Position numbers and translations under genes: made by a program. The notes under the pieces were generated by a model. That model was not told where the DNA came from and made no database searches. It saw only the letters and a program-made list of their open reading frames with translations. This document shows, piece by piece, positions 24,357-36,451 of a stretch of DNA of 64,000 nucleotides. The stretch comes from Paragordius varius (taxonomy: Eukaryota; Nematomorpha): NCBI GenBank assembly GCA_964247055.1, contig OZ176051.1, positions 13,330,001-13,394,000 of the forward strand. The letters run 5' to 3'. Positions within the stretch are counted from its first letter, which is position 1. Each line of letters begins with the position of its first letter.

Positions 24357-26175
24357 ATGACTCCTAATTTTGGCTTCAATACCTCACAAATTAGATTTAA
24401 TCTGGAGAGCAGTTCAATTTTTTCAATGACATCTGTTCAAATATCTACTATTTCATATAATAAAATGACAAAACCATGTCCCATATCAGCTATAAATGAA
24501 CATAACTTTTTATACATAATTATTTTCTTTAAAATTATATGTTTCACTGGATTGTGTTTAAATGCGGCATTCCTCGTCATATTCATTACCAATATAAAAG
24601 ATATTTGGGAAAGACCAACTTACGTGATGTGGATCAATATATCTATTCTAAATCTTATAAGCTTCTTACTTATTGTGTCTAGGATAGAAAATAATCCATT
24701 TTATTTTAATTTTATAGCGAACATAGCTTATTTACAATTGGTGCTAAGTATAATAAATATAACTACAAGAAGATCTATCTATGTAAGTCAACAATACTGC
24801 TTTGCTATGCTAATGATAATAAGGTTTGTATTCATCACAGTTTTAATTACTCAATTTATAGACATTTAGATTTAAAATTTTGTTAATTAAATGTATACAA
24901 AACTGAGTTGGTATTTTGAGTCATAATGTATCCTATTTTGCCATCGATATTATAAAACTCCGCTCTTGAAGAAGACAGAAAATATGTTTAGTTATTAACT
25001 TGAATAAAGTAATTTTTATATGTAAATCTACAATTTATTTATTACAAACTTATATATGTCCAATATTTGTTGACGGGTGTCAGAATTGGATTTTAAAAAA
25101 ATAATTGATGATATTTAACCATCTATTATAGGGTTCCTAACACAAATGGCTTCGTTTAAATTTGGTGGGCCGCACTCAAAAAATATTCATATTTTCAATT
25201 TATGGTGTATTTATTTAATAATTTTTCAAATTTCTCGCGTTTTGAAGGCCACGTGTTAGACACCCCTGTATTATAAGATGTAGTTTTTGTAACAAATTAA
25301 CGTTTATACATTTAACATTTATTGGCTTTTTGATTTTTAAAATTTAAATGGATGGGATGAATTGATATTTCGGTCTTTGTAATAATTTTGGTTTCCCGAC
25401 ATATATTTTATTGTCATTTATAATCTCATTCTTTGTTTTTAGGTTTACCTAAACGAGCAATCTTTTAATATTTTGTTAATATGAAAGTATTTTAAACAGA
25501 TATGTTGCAATCGTATACCCTGTTCATTATCAAAATGGAAGAAGAAAGAAAATCATAAGATTTATTCCGGTTATAATTATTTTCTGGGTTCTTTTTGTGT
25601 ACACCCTATTCAACTACAAAAAAGGCATACTAACATGCATTCGAGAAAATCAAATTTGGTATTATTATATTACAAGAGGTCACTCAAAGTCTTTATATCT
25701 AAATGCTTTAATCACTTTTTTACACCTCATACCTCCAATACTTGTGTTAGGATTCGGTATAAAATCGATTTTGTTAATGAAAAACATGCATGGTCATAAC
25801 GGGCACCATCCCATAAACGGAAAAAATAAAAGTCCGACGCCCACATTGGGCGTTACAATACCCCAGACTTCTACTACTAAGTTCGAAACTAATTACAAGT
25901 CAAACATTGTTCTGATACTTTATTACTTCATTGGCATAATACCTGATATCATTGTTTTAAGTCTGGAGAGCTATTATTATCATTCAGGAGCAGTTAAAAG
26001 ATTAAGAATGCGCCACTTTATGAATGTATTGTTAGTGATTGATTTTGTTTACTTTTTATATTCAATCATATTGCCCATATATATTGACGCCAACATTTAC
26101 AATACATTTTTCCATAATGCTTTGATTATTCTAAAGGTGAAAAAACCGAGAGAAATAAGCCCATTACCATTTTAA
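24357..26175 (+). CDS. Rhodopsin-like GPCR, peptide-receptor type (two visible exons, middle junction unresolved)
   Basis: Exon A (24357 to at most 24869) has an N-terminus with an NTS sequon, helix 1 (GLCLNAAFLVIFI, holding the conserved Asn) and helix 2 (NISILNLISFLLIV). Exon B (25500-26175) starts after CAG with RYVAIVYPVHY, the classic DRY box and second inner loop. Helix 4, helix 5 with its proline (FLHLIPPILVLGF), a His/Pro/Thr-rich third inner loop, helix 6 and helix 7 (YSIILPIYIDANIY) follow. The intron splits the Arg codon of DRY, a known recurrent GPCR intron site. Exon A shows LITQFID at its end, as if reaching the Asp, but no GT donor lies there. The only strong donor is GTAAGT at 24783. 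So either a middle exon is missed or the gene is damaged. Exon B alone gives 225 residues. Transmitter unknown; an FMRFamide- or myosuppressin-like receptor is possible. Confidence 0.7.
25129..25268. mobile_element. hAT-type MITE inside the GPCR intron
   Basis: It starts TAGGGTTCCTAACAC and ends ACGTGTTAGACACCCCTG, inverted ends of the CAGGGGTGTCC type. TATTATA occurs at both flanks. It lies between the two visible exons of the receptor. Confidence 0.55.
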
Positions 26176-26212
26176 TGCCCATCTATAACTGTTCTATGCC
26201 AGTAGTTGTAAA

Positions 26213-26218
26213 AATAAA
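26213..26218 (+). terminator. Possible polyadenylation signal of the second receptor
   Basis: AATAAA lies 38 bases after the stop codon. Confidence 0.4.
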
Positions 26219-26661
26219 TTTTATTGACCTATCTATTGTTGTTGTTATTATTAATGTGATTACTTCTTTTTTAATACCATATAGGCATACCATAATACTA
26301 TTTCTTGTAATCATAGAGAAATTTATGTATACATTGTGAATTTTTCAGAATTTTGTAAAAAAAAATTTTATTTACCTAAAAATAAATTAAAAACATTGCT
26401 TAAAAGGCATGTAAAAGAGAAAATGATACAAATTCATTTTAATAATTAGTGCAGCAGATGATTCTAGTTTGGAAGAATCAATGACTAGGGAACGTATAAT
26501 TTCAGCCATGACAATTTAATACTAATGGCTAGAGAACGTTTCAGACATAATAAACAATTCGATATCTCAAACAAATGCTACTTAGATTTATTTCAAACCC
26601 CTAAAGTACGCAAGTTAGGCAGTGATACTATTCACAAGCAAATTTCAAAGGGCTAAATATA
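26219..26661. other. Intergenic, nothing recognised
   Basis: AT-rich DNA with an imperfect direct repeat ('gactagggaacgtataatttc' and 'ggctagagaacgtttcagac' near 26482 and 26526). No gene. Confidence 0.3.
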
Positions 26662-28500
26662 CCATTTTTACTTTAAGAGTGTCCTTGAACACTTCATGGT
26701 CCTTGAGCATTTCAATTTGGTCCTTGATTCAAGTTGGTTTTTACTTTAAGTTGTTCCTTGAAAACTTTAAGTTGGTCCTTCAACTTTTTTAATTTAAACC
26801 TTCAATCAAACCGTCTAACATTAATATATTAAATCATTTTTAACCTATACTCTTGATTTAACCAAATTTTAAAATCACTTTTGATCATTGAGAAACTGTA
26901 TATCTTTGTAAAGTTTTTAACAAATATATTAATATTAATAAGATTTCATAATTGAAATAATATGTTTTCTGGGTTATTAATAACAATTTTTCGTTGACAT
27001 TTATAATTGAATAATATGTTGGATGGGAAGAAATAATTTAAAAACAAAAAATTGGTTGTTTAATCAAAATGTGTGTGTGTGTATTGCTACAGTAAAGGTC
27101 GATTTTTTGCAATATTGTAAATAAAACTTCTCCATATGTTGCGATTTTTATTTTTATGAGTTCTGCCAAGGATGGATTGGTTTCTTGTAAAATATTCTCC
27201 ATCCACCTCGCTTTTACTTGTACCATTAACTTTTCCCAACATCAGGGATTTTTCCAGTGAGTTAGATCTCATAATGTGGCCGTAGGATAATTTTGTCCAG
27301 ATGGACATTCCAAGCAATGACATATCGGAATTGATTATTTTTAAATAAATTGTTAGTTATTTTATCCGTCCATTTTATTTGTAAGAGTTTTCTCAACATC
27401 CAGAGTTCAAAGGAATTTATTATCCGTAGGTCAATTTTATTAAAGTAGAATTTTCATAAATGTAGAGGAAAGTTGGAAAAATGATTGCATTTGTAAGTCG
27501 AATTTTCGTTTTTAAGCTGTCATCATGGCCCAAATTTTGTTATTATTATTTGCGGCCGTTTTGGCCATAGCTATCCTCCTTTTTATCTCGGGGGTACAAT
27601 TATTATCATCACGTAATATGTGTAACTGACTGTTTCAATTGAATTTCCGTTAACAATTATTGAAGCGTTTGCAACTTTTGGGTTAATTTGTATTTCTTTG
27701 TTTTGATAGATTAACCTGTCGCCCATTTTCGACACTCATCTACAAAATGATGAGAGTCAATAAGTTTAGATTTTCTGCGAAGATAACCGTATCATCTGCA
27801 TAGTGAATTGAAGTTGGATCATAGCATCCGACCTGGTCGTCGAATGTATCGGGTATGTTTCTCATTATGCATTCAAGATATGCATCAAACAAAATAGGTA
27901 ATAAGATGCAGCCCTGACGTAGGCCCACATTCACCATGCAAAGTTCAGCCACATGATTTGTGGAAACCACAGCAGTCGACTTGAGTAAATTGAGAATATT
28001 ATTTAATTAAATGAGTTGATTAGTTGTTTTAAGCATGAAAGTGATTGATCATTTTGGATGGAATCAAAAGCATTGGAAAAATCTACAAAGCATATATGTA
28101 TTTCCCTATTTAATTCGATGTGTTTCCATTATCCATCTCATATTGGCTATCATATCTCTACATCCTCGCCCTTTTCGGAAACCAGCCTGAGTAAATGATA
28201 TTTCTGGTTCTAAAATAGACTGGAGGCGTTTTTGAATGATTTTTAAGAAGATTTTAGTCATTTGTGTTAGAGATATTGTTCTATAATCGTTATAAATTTC
28301 CGGATTTCCTTTTTTCAAAATCAAGAAAATTATGTTGAAAAATCAATAAAATAATTAGTTTCATGCAAAATTTGGTTAAATCCAAACTTAAATAGGACCA
28401 ACTTGAAATGTTCAAGTACCAACTTGAAATGTTCAAATACCAACTTGAAATGTTCATAAACCAACTTAAAGTGTTCATGGACACTCTTGAAGTACAATTA
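26662..28500. mobile_element. FB1 element copy 3, opened by a LINE
   Basis: The left end CCATTTTTACTTTAAGAGTG is followed by several GGTCCTTGAACACTTCAAG-type units. The right end (28390-28500) holds four inverse units ('accaacttgaaatgttcaa') and 'ggacactcttgaagtacaa'. The two halves enclose a minus-strand LINE (about 27070-28330), so the element was there first. Confidence 0.7.
27070..28330 (-). mobile_element. RTE-like LINE, 5'-truncated, broken
   Basis: Minus-strand reverse transcriptase motifs appear in order: KKGNPEIYNDYRTISL, QAGFRKGRGCRDMI (about 28190), FVDFSNAFDS (about 28070), GLRQGCILLPILFDAYLE (about 27890) and YADDTVIFAEN (about 27790). Then comes the tail YGHIMRSNSLEKSLMLGKV (about 27230), a pattern typical of RTE/BovB-type ORF2. 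Several stops and frameshifts. The 3' end is a short (TG)n run at about 27070 on the plus strand, as RTE elements often end in simple repeats. The 5' part with the endonuclease is absent. Confidence 0.8.
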
Positions 28501-29153
28501 ATATATTATGGACCTTTAGATCTTCGACGCAGACCATAAGCAGATATTAATTAGCGTGTTTGTTCAACGCACCCCCAGCCTAATTTTGATTGATTACATT
28601 TTTTAATATAATATATTTATCAATTCAAGTTGACTTTGTACAAAATATTATTCAGATGTTTGTCATTATTTTAATTATATAGGATTGACCAATTTTAAGT
28701 TTATTAACCGTCCCAACCCAGTTTCATTTTGGAACTTTCCAGTTTTGATTCAATGAAGATGAGCACTCTGATTTAGAATCCAATATTTTGATAACTATTG
28801 GTTCTCATAAAATTTCCGATTGCGGTTATCATTTAAATTAAAATGTCTTCGCGTTTTTTGAAGTGATTAGAAAGCTTAATATATTAGATATAAATATAAT
28901 TTTTGATGCAATTAAAATATGTCAGATAGTGGTTTATTCTTATTTGTTTAATCAGCTGTTTTTCGAAAGTTTTATTTATGGTAGTTTCGGATATCATATT
29001 AAATTTACTTATGACAATTTGACTAAAATGTAGTCACACTAATTTTTAAAAAAATACTTGTATGAATTAAACACAAAAAGGTCATTCAATCACCATGTGG
29101 TATGGTTATATATTTTTAATATATAATATATATAAAAAAATTAATATAATTGT

Positions 29154-29202
<49 letters not shown>

Positions 29203-29449
29203 CATATAGGTTCCATTAATCATTTAACATACACTGTAAATGGAACGATAGATGGAAGATATAATTTGACTCTGTATAAATTTTGATAGCTGAAATAAAA
29301 TTAATAAAAATTATACACGATTGCGGCTTGAAAGGAGACAGTATTAAATATGTAAATATCACATTATAGTAATATCTGAATACCCTTCGCATTCAGTAGC
29401 ATTTGTGCTATAATCAATTTTCCATTTACATTGTTGTTTTGACTGAGAG
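28501..29449. other. Intergenic with a (CA)n(TA)n microsatellite
   Basis: AT-rich, no gene. It contains (CA)n then (TA)n at about 29153-29194. A 63-codon frame across it is low complexity. Confidence 0.5.
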
Positions 29450-32400
29450 CTTTCATATTCTCCTATGTTTGATGTTGGAACGTATTTGGTTTTGGTTCAA
29501 TTGGTAATTGTTTGAAATACTTAGCGTCGGGAGATTTGTTTTAATGGTCAGGTGGGCGTTTCACCTGTGTAGGTTGACTTATATAGGCCTGTTGACCAGT
29601 AATTTTTGTGGTTGGTAAATAATTTGGATAAGATGAAGGATCTATATGTAAAATTGTTGTGCTGTTGATATTAAGTTAGGGTAATGATCACCATTACTGC
29701 AAAGATAATTTATCATGCGCCGGTTTGTGAAAGGTTGGGCGTGACCTACCAAAAAATGCTATAATACTTTGATTTCTGTTATTTGGCCTGTTGGTATTTT
29801 GATTGATATTTTTTTATATTAGCTGTTTGAAACAATGTGGTTGTCCAAAATACTTTGCTTGGGAAGCGAAATCAGGATATAAAATGGAGGAGAATCATTT
29901 TCATCATATTTTTGGTGGTGCAGACCAACAGTTGTGATCTTATGTGGGTCTACCCAAATTAAACGGTTTAGACTTAACCGGTGGTTTAATTATATTTTTG
30001 CACATTTGACGCATTTTTTTTAAAAGGTTTGCTGTAATATATTTCTCATCCAGCTCTTTCCGTGCTTTATGTTCATATGTTGTTAAAGATGAGTTAGTAT
30101 CAGATATCACTTGCGCAGGTCTAGCTAAATCCGCTGTTTTGCAATCTTCTCGCTTTGTGAATAGGAATTCATAATACCACGACTTGGACTCCTCTTTTTT
30201 GTTCTTGTTCTTTTTGATTTCTTATATCGTTAGTTAAAATGGTTTTATAGAGTGTGTTGGACGAATTTATAAGGAAGATTTACCGTCGTGATGTTAACCT
30301 TATAACAAGCTGCATTTAATAGCTCATCATCAATATAAGTAAAGAGAAATTGATTATGTTTCAAAACTGTTTAAAAAGAATCCCTATGCAAACGACTACG
30401 TACTGGATTTGAAATAGATCTTTTTAGGCACCAAGTACTTTTGCTAAAGCATTGGTGTTCATCCCATTTTTCTATCTGACGTTCCAACATACTTTTGTCT
30501 TTTTGAAATTAAATTGTTTTATTTGGGACAAATCATTATTGGATCGCACCAAAGCTACAAATAATAACGCCTCATCATTATGCATGTTAAATGGCTTTTG
30601 CTTAAATAAACTATCATCAAATTCTTCATAATAAAATCGTCTCCTATAGAGAAATCTGGATTGTTTATGATCGCAACCTTTTTACTTAACTTTTAAATCC
30701 TTAACGATAGGAGACATCTATGGCATCGTTTGATTTTTAAATTGTGCAAGATTTGTAGGAAATTCAATATTAGTAATTTTGCCTCCATACCCATTTGTAT
30801 GATCCAAGGTAGAAAAACTAGTTTTTAATGGAAGGTGGTTCAGTCGTACTAAATCAAATGTAAAATGAGGTATTCCCAAGTCAGTGACTAGGGACGAACT
30901 GATCCGGGAAGTCAGTATATCGAAACCCCGTTTGGCTACTGGATGAGCTAATGACCTCTGTTTTCTAAAGGGTTGTGGTGTAACAGGAATGTCGTTTACA
31001 TTATTCGCTAATTATTTCATTGATATAACTGTAGTTGTTGTGAGTGTTGAGGAATGTCGGTTATATCAATCTTTCGTGTTACCTGAGGAAAAGCATTGAC
31101 AGAATATGTACCATTTTTATCATATATGCTTTTGAAATGATGTATTCTTATTGGAGGTGCAACCAATGAAAGTTTAAATGAAATACTCTGAGGGTTGTCA
31201 ATGTTGGATATCTCACATTTGCGCCAGAAACCAAAGTATTTACAGTAGAAACTTCCCAAATGTAATTAATGCCCTTGTCTTTTGAAATGGAAGATGGCAG
31301 GGGAAGACCCATCAAATCATAGCAACCAAAGATTCTTGACTCCTCCCGTTAGGGGAACCAAGTGGAATCTGATGGCTTAATCGAAGAAGAATATCCAATG
31401 ATTGGGTAACCTGAAATTGGTGCAAAACATACCAGCGATATTTATATTTGAAGAAAAAACAGTTGTACTTTGAGATAGAGTTGCCCTTTGATAGTAGGAA
31501 AAGACGTTTGCGGATTTAAGGCCTTGTATGGTAAAAGACTTATTGTAATATGGAATTTTATAATCTACTTAGCTTCCCATATTCGGATTAAAAGAATCAT
31601 GGTATGTTACTTTTGAGGTCAATATTAGGGATGATTTCGAAATTGGACTTTTTCTTTTGCTTTTAGGTGTGGTTCTTAGATGCAGGACATATGATATATG
31701 CAACAGTTTCCTTTGTTGTTTTTGCATTGCCATAGGATTTAAGACAGGTAACGAAAATTCTTTAATAAATTTCGCCTCATTTTTGGAACTAAAACCATCT
31801 GGTTCTCAGAAGTTTGGCCGTAAATTATTTTTCATATCAAGACTGGGTACATAATTAATAGTTTCACTTATAAAGTGAGATGACAACGGTTGAGGGAAAG
31901 AGAAATCAGATGATTTTGACAAATGCGAAGAACTGCCACTTAGGCTCCTGTTAGCGGTCGGAATCCGGTTATTAGTTTTAAATGTGGAGGAGCATGATGA
32001 AGTATCCGACTCATCGCTACTCATATCGCTTAAATGTAATCCCCACCCTGTTCTCCGTTTATAATAATAGAAGAGATAAGACTTTGAATGCCCATGAATG
32101 CCATTTGATTTTTATTATCATTAAAAACATATCGGGAGGAAATGTTATCGGATTCGGTCGCCTTATGTCTGGGTAATCACTATGGGATTTATCATTTGTT
32201 TTTGGTTTCCCATTTTGTATTATTTCCCTACCAATAAGTGGACTTTGACTTCTTTCACTACCTCTATGCCGATGGTGCACTCGATAAGATTATTGATGAT
32301 TAAAAAAATCCTTAAAATTTGCGTAAGGTGGTACATTTTGAAAAGGATGAAGTGTGCGACTTGTTTATTTGTGAATATGTAGGTATTTTGGGCGATGGAT

Positions 32401-32677
32401 CTTGCTATAACGGACAGGCCTTGATTCTAATGCCTTCAGATCCATATATTGACGTGAAAGCATATTTAATCGGCCTATTATTTTACGAAGGTTTGGATTG
32501 CTAGAGGTAGTGCATTGTATCAGCCCCTGTGAAATCTTTCTCAATAATTTTTCTGACCTTGTTAATACAAATATTTGATACCGATTAAGAGTTTATAAAT
32601 TTTAATTGAAAATATACCTTCTTATTTGGCGTTTCAATTTCTATTTGTTCATCCTTTATTAAACCTGATGCGTTCAT
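29450..32677 (-). pseudogene. Broken gene for a large, polar, unrecognised protein
   Basis: The minus strand shows about 3 kb of coding-like sequence with raised GC, broken by many stops and frame changes. It may start at an ATG at 32677-32675 (MNASGLIKDEQIEIETPNKK). A possible 60-bp GT-AG intron (32617-32558) follows, leading into VRKIIEKDFTGADTM. Further pieces in order are RKIIGRLNMLSRQYMDLKAL (about 32450); RHRGSERSQSPLIGREI (about 32230); MSSDESDTSSCSS (about 32010); KGINYIWEVSTVNTLVSG (about 31250); IEFPTNLAQFKNQ (about 30760); YEEFDDSLFKQKPF (about 30610); YIDDELLNAACYKVN (about 30320); ESKSWYYEFLFTKREDC (about 30170); and RKELDEKYITANLLKKMRQ (about 30040). A proline- and glutamine-rich end lies near 29500-29650. 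No domain is recognised. The candidate short intron argues for a decayed duplicate rather than a processed copy. A family of unknown transposons cannot be excluded. Confidence 0.55.
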
Positions 32678-33232
32678 ACCAAGATTTATATATTAATGTT
32701 TTGAATGTCAATCGTTTCAACGAATTTTCGTGAATTATTTTATTTTAAATAACTTGATTTAGGTTTTGTTAGATGTTGAGGTGCAAATCCATTACTAAAT
32801 TTTCCTATTTCAGATTGATTTTTCAATTTAATTTCAATGGGATTTTGTCTTTCAGTATTAGTTTTATAGAAATAATTGTAATTAATATCATATTCCATTC
32901 ATCGGCAAATGTAGAAGAATCGGATTTGATACCGGGAATCATATATGGTTTTTGATCGGATATTAACGTATTGTAATTATATATAAAATATGTTATTTTG
33001 AAAGCGATTTACAGTCATAAAAAATTAAAATAAATATATAATTCAAGGTCTCGCAGTTTTTGAAAAAATTCGTGAAAATGCTCCAAAAAGTTATTAATAT
33101 TAAACTAATTTTTAATCAATATATCGATCTCCATGGTCATATGTATTCTCTCCGTCTGAATTCTGATAATATTTTTTTAGTTTGAGGGCTTATATAAGCC
33201 TAACGCGTATAATAAAACCGCAACAAACATTA
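32678..33232. other. AT-rich intergenic DNA
   Basis: No gene. The last 45 bases ('aataaaaccgcaacaaaca') are already a partial unit of the array that follows. Confidence 0.4.
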
Positions 33233-33720
33233 TTTTACCTGTGTGCATAGATATGTTAAATTTAATATATATAGCTATCAATGTAAAACAAAAAAGTAAA
33301 AATTTTCATAAAAAGTTTAAAAACCGCAATCCATAGTATTTTTACCTGTATATATTAAAGTATTAATATTTAATAATTGATAACAATTAGCAAGGTTGAA
33401 CAAAAACAAAAAAAATAAAAAGTATAATGAATTAAAAACCGCAATTTTTACCTGTATATATCAATATGTAACAAATATATAATAATTATTAACAATGCAA
33501 AACCTAAAAAACAAAAAATCTATAATCTACATAAATTTTCTCAATCCCAAATATTTTTACCTATATTTTTCAATACAAAAATTATTGATAATTAACAAAG
33601 AACGAAAAAATCTAAAATCTATATAAATTTTACAAACTCAAATATTTTTACCTATGTTTTTGATAATTATTAAAGTTAATTTTATGAAATAATAAAAACA
33701 CAAATTTTGAATAATACAGG
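33233..33720. repeat. Diverged tandem array of ~105-bp units
   Basis: The phrase 'TTTTTACCTRTATATAT' or a close form recurs at 33233, 33339, 33445, 33554 and 33645, a spacing of 106, 106, 109 and 91 bases. Each unit ends with an A-rich stretch and, in the first copies, 'aaaaccgcaat'. Neighbouring units are clearly diverged, so the array is old. No coding capacity. Confidence 0.75.
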
Positions 33721-35168
33721 TATTTAATTATATGAAAAATATTAATTTTAATTAGAGATAATTCATAAATAATGTTAAAATACCTATTTTATTTAATAAT
33801 TGATTAAACATTAAAATCCACAAAATTCCGCATCTTAATACTTATAAAACAAAATATTCAAATGTAAACAAAAAATGCTATATTCTCAAAATTTAACATT
33901 ACAAATATCCATCAAATTAACCCTATGTTGATTCTCACGTCATTCCTCCTTTATAAGTGCAGTATGAAATAATTTATGGATCTTTTAACATTTAATAAAC
34001 CATTTCTTTTATATGGCTAGCTACAAAATTAGTTAACAGACACTAAAATGCATATTGCTTTATGTTTTTATATAAATTTCAAGCTTTATGAATATACACC
34101 AAAATGTAATCTCATAAAAATTCAAAAGATAATGAATAAAATGTTGATGGGATTTTTGTATTTTTAACTAAATTTAGTATATTCACAACTTGGAATATAT
34201 AAAATTGATAAGAATGAAATTTAATATATAGGGCAATCTTAAAACCATAAACTGATACAATTTCTGCAATTATTTAAACATTTATGTTGCAAAACGTTTG
34301 TATCCCTAATATGGCGTGTGACAATCATATAAAATTAATGAAACACTTTATCCAAAAAATTTATCCAAAAAAAAGTAATTTAAATAACAAAATTTGACAT
34401 AATATTTGGTTGATAAATTGAAATATCTAGGGTAAATTATATATACAGTATGCATTTTAATAGTTGCTTATTTCACAATAAGTGGGGCAATTTGCAATAC
34501 AGTAATGTATGGAAAAACAACCAAATGTTTAATAAACAATTATTCTATATATGGAATATAATTTCAATAGTGGAAATGGAAGAGTTGGAAATTATTGATT
34601 GAAGGAGAATTATTAAAGCTGTTGTGTGTGAGGCAACGGATTTAGTTACTAATTGTTAAATAGATATTACGCTCAATTAAAACGTTAAATATAATTACAA
34701 TAGTTTATTTATTTATATATTTAAATGCACTCAGGCTAAATTGGGTACCGGTATTAGCTAGGTTTGTATTTAGACTGTTAGATAATTGAGTATGAATTAT
34801 AGAAGAGGTGTTAATATTTTGACAAAGTGGTAATTATTATCATTGGAATTTTTTGAAGATGATTTATCTATTTACACAAATATAGTAATTTTTTTAATTA
34901 AACCGGAAATTTTTGTAACATAACAAAATCGGTCATAGTAAAATGCTTATGCGACCTCTGAGTTTGTTTTACGTTATATTAAACCATAAATTAATTGGAA
35001 ATTCTTTTCCAAGTATTTTATACTTTATCCGCCTATAAGATTCTGTTAAGTTTAGGGATTTTTTGACCGTAGCAAACTAAACCTAGGATTCATAATCGTA
35101 TAATTTAAACCTATAAGCTTAATTTTTATCTTTTACATTTTAACCTTACTTTAATTTTGACTTTAGAG
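33721..35168. other. AT-rich intergenic DNA
   Basis: Over 1.4 kb without a supportable gene, RNA or recognisable element. Confidence 0.4.
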
Positions 35169-35432
35169 CAGGTGTGTTGTCCAATATATCTTAGCGGGCC
35201 GCATTTAAAATATATATAATTGTTTTCGTACATAAGTCTATATAAAATGCAAAACAATTTTTAATACTGGCCAATTGAATGGATTTTATTGAAAAAAGTT
35301 GTTTAATAATTAATTTTACTAAATTTTATGCGAATATTTTTGAAAATTATGGATTTGCAATATTTTCGCAGGCCGGAGAAGATGTCTCGGAGGCCAGCAT
35401 GCGGCCCGCGGGTCGCGTGTTGAACCCCCTTG
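35169..35432. mobile_element. hAT-type MITE
   Basis: It starts CAGGTGTGTTGTCCAATAT and ends 'gggtcgcgtgttgaac' then CCCCTTG. Inside the ends are 'gcgggccgcat' and 'atgcggcccgc', inverse of each other. The flanks CTTTAGAG and CTTTACCG agree in six of eight positions, a decayed target duplication. Confidence 0.65.
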
Positions 35433-36451
35433 CTTTACCGTATTTGAATTTATATTAAAATATGCTTTCCATACCCTTTAAATATATTATTCAAAAAAGA
35501 ATTTAAAAGCATATAATATTGCATATATCTAATCGCTAATATTTTGCTTTGATATTTTAGGTTATTAACCAATCCTTACTCTTATTTGTAATAATAAATA
35601 CATTATAAATTATTAATAAAAATGCAAAAACGTACCATTATAACTTGACAACCTTATTATAATATAAATTTTATTTTGGCTAACCATTTATCGGCAATCA
35701 TACTTGTATATTATTATAGATATACTTTTATAAATTAAATTTTAGCACAGATATTTAACTTTTTGATAAAAGTTAAAATACTTGGTTTGGCGTTTGTTAT
35801 ACATGGGTTTATCTTTAGAGTTTGTACTGTTTGAGACTTAGAAAGGATTACAATGATACTGCATGTCACAGTTTTTGGTGAACCGATCTTGGTTAATTGT
35901 AAACTTATTGATCTTGATCAAATATGAAAGTAAACTATATAATAATATATTATGTATTTGTAAGTGGCAAAATTCCATATACATGGTATTTATCATAATT
36001 CGATTTTTTCTGCAATAAACCAAAAATAAAAATCAATGGAATTATTGCGATTCATTATTAAGATTTCAATTAATTTAAGGCAATTATATTAACATAAATA
36101 ATATGTTTAAAATTGTTTTTCAAATACGTAAATTGACTAATTAATATTACCTAAAACATGAAAGTGCATATTTTGATATATAAAAACACTGGCATTACAA
36201 TTTTTTTATTTTGGATGTAAAAGATTGTAAAAGATTTATAAAATTAAAACCACCATTTAATTACCTATTTTGAGTTTAGTAGCATGTTTTTTTTATAGTT
36301 GGAGATAGTTTATTTACATAGAGCGCATTAATATAATAATTGACTTCAATAATTTAAGAGGGATTAATAAAAAAATTATGCATGATCATTATAGGGCAAA
36401 ACAATTTTTTTTATTTAAAATTATATGATTTTTGCTTGCGTAGTTGTAATA
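35433..36451. other. AT-rich intergenic DNA upstream of the receptor pseudogene
   Basis: No gene or element recognised. Confidence 0.35.
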
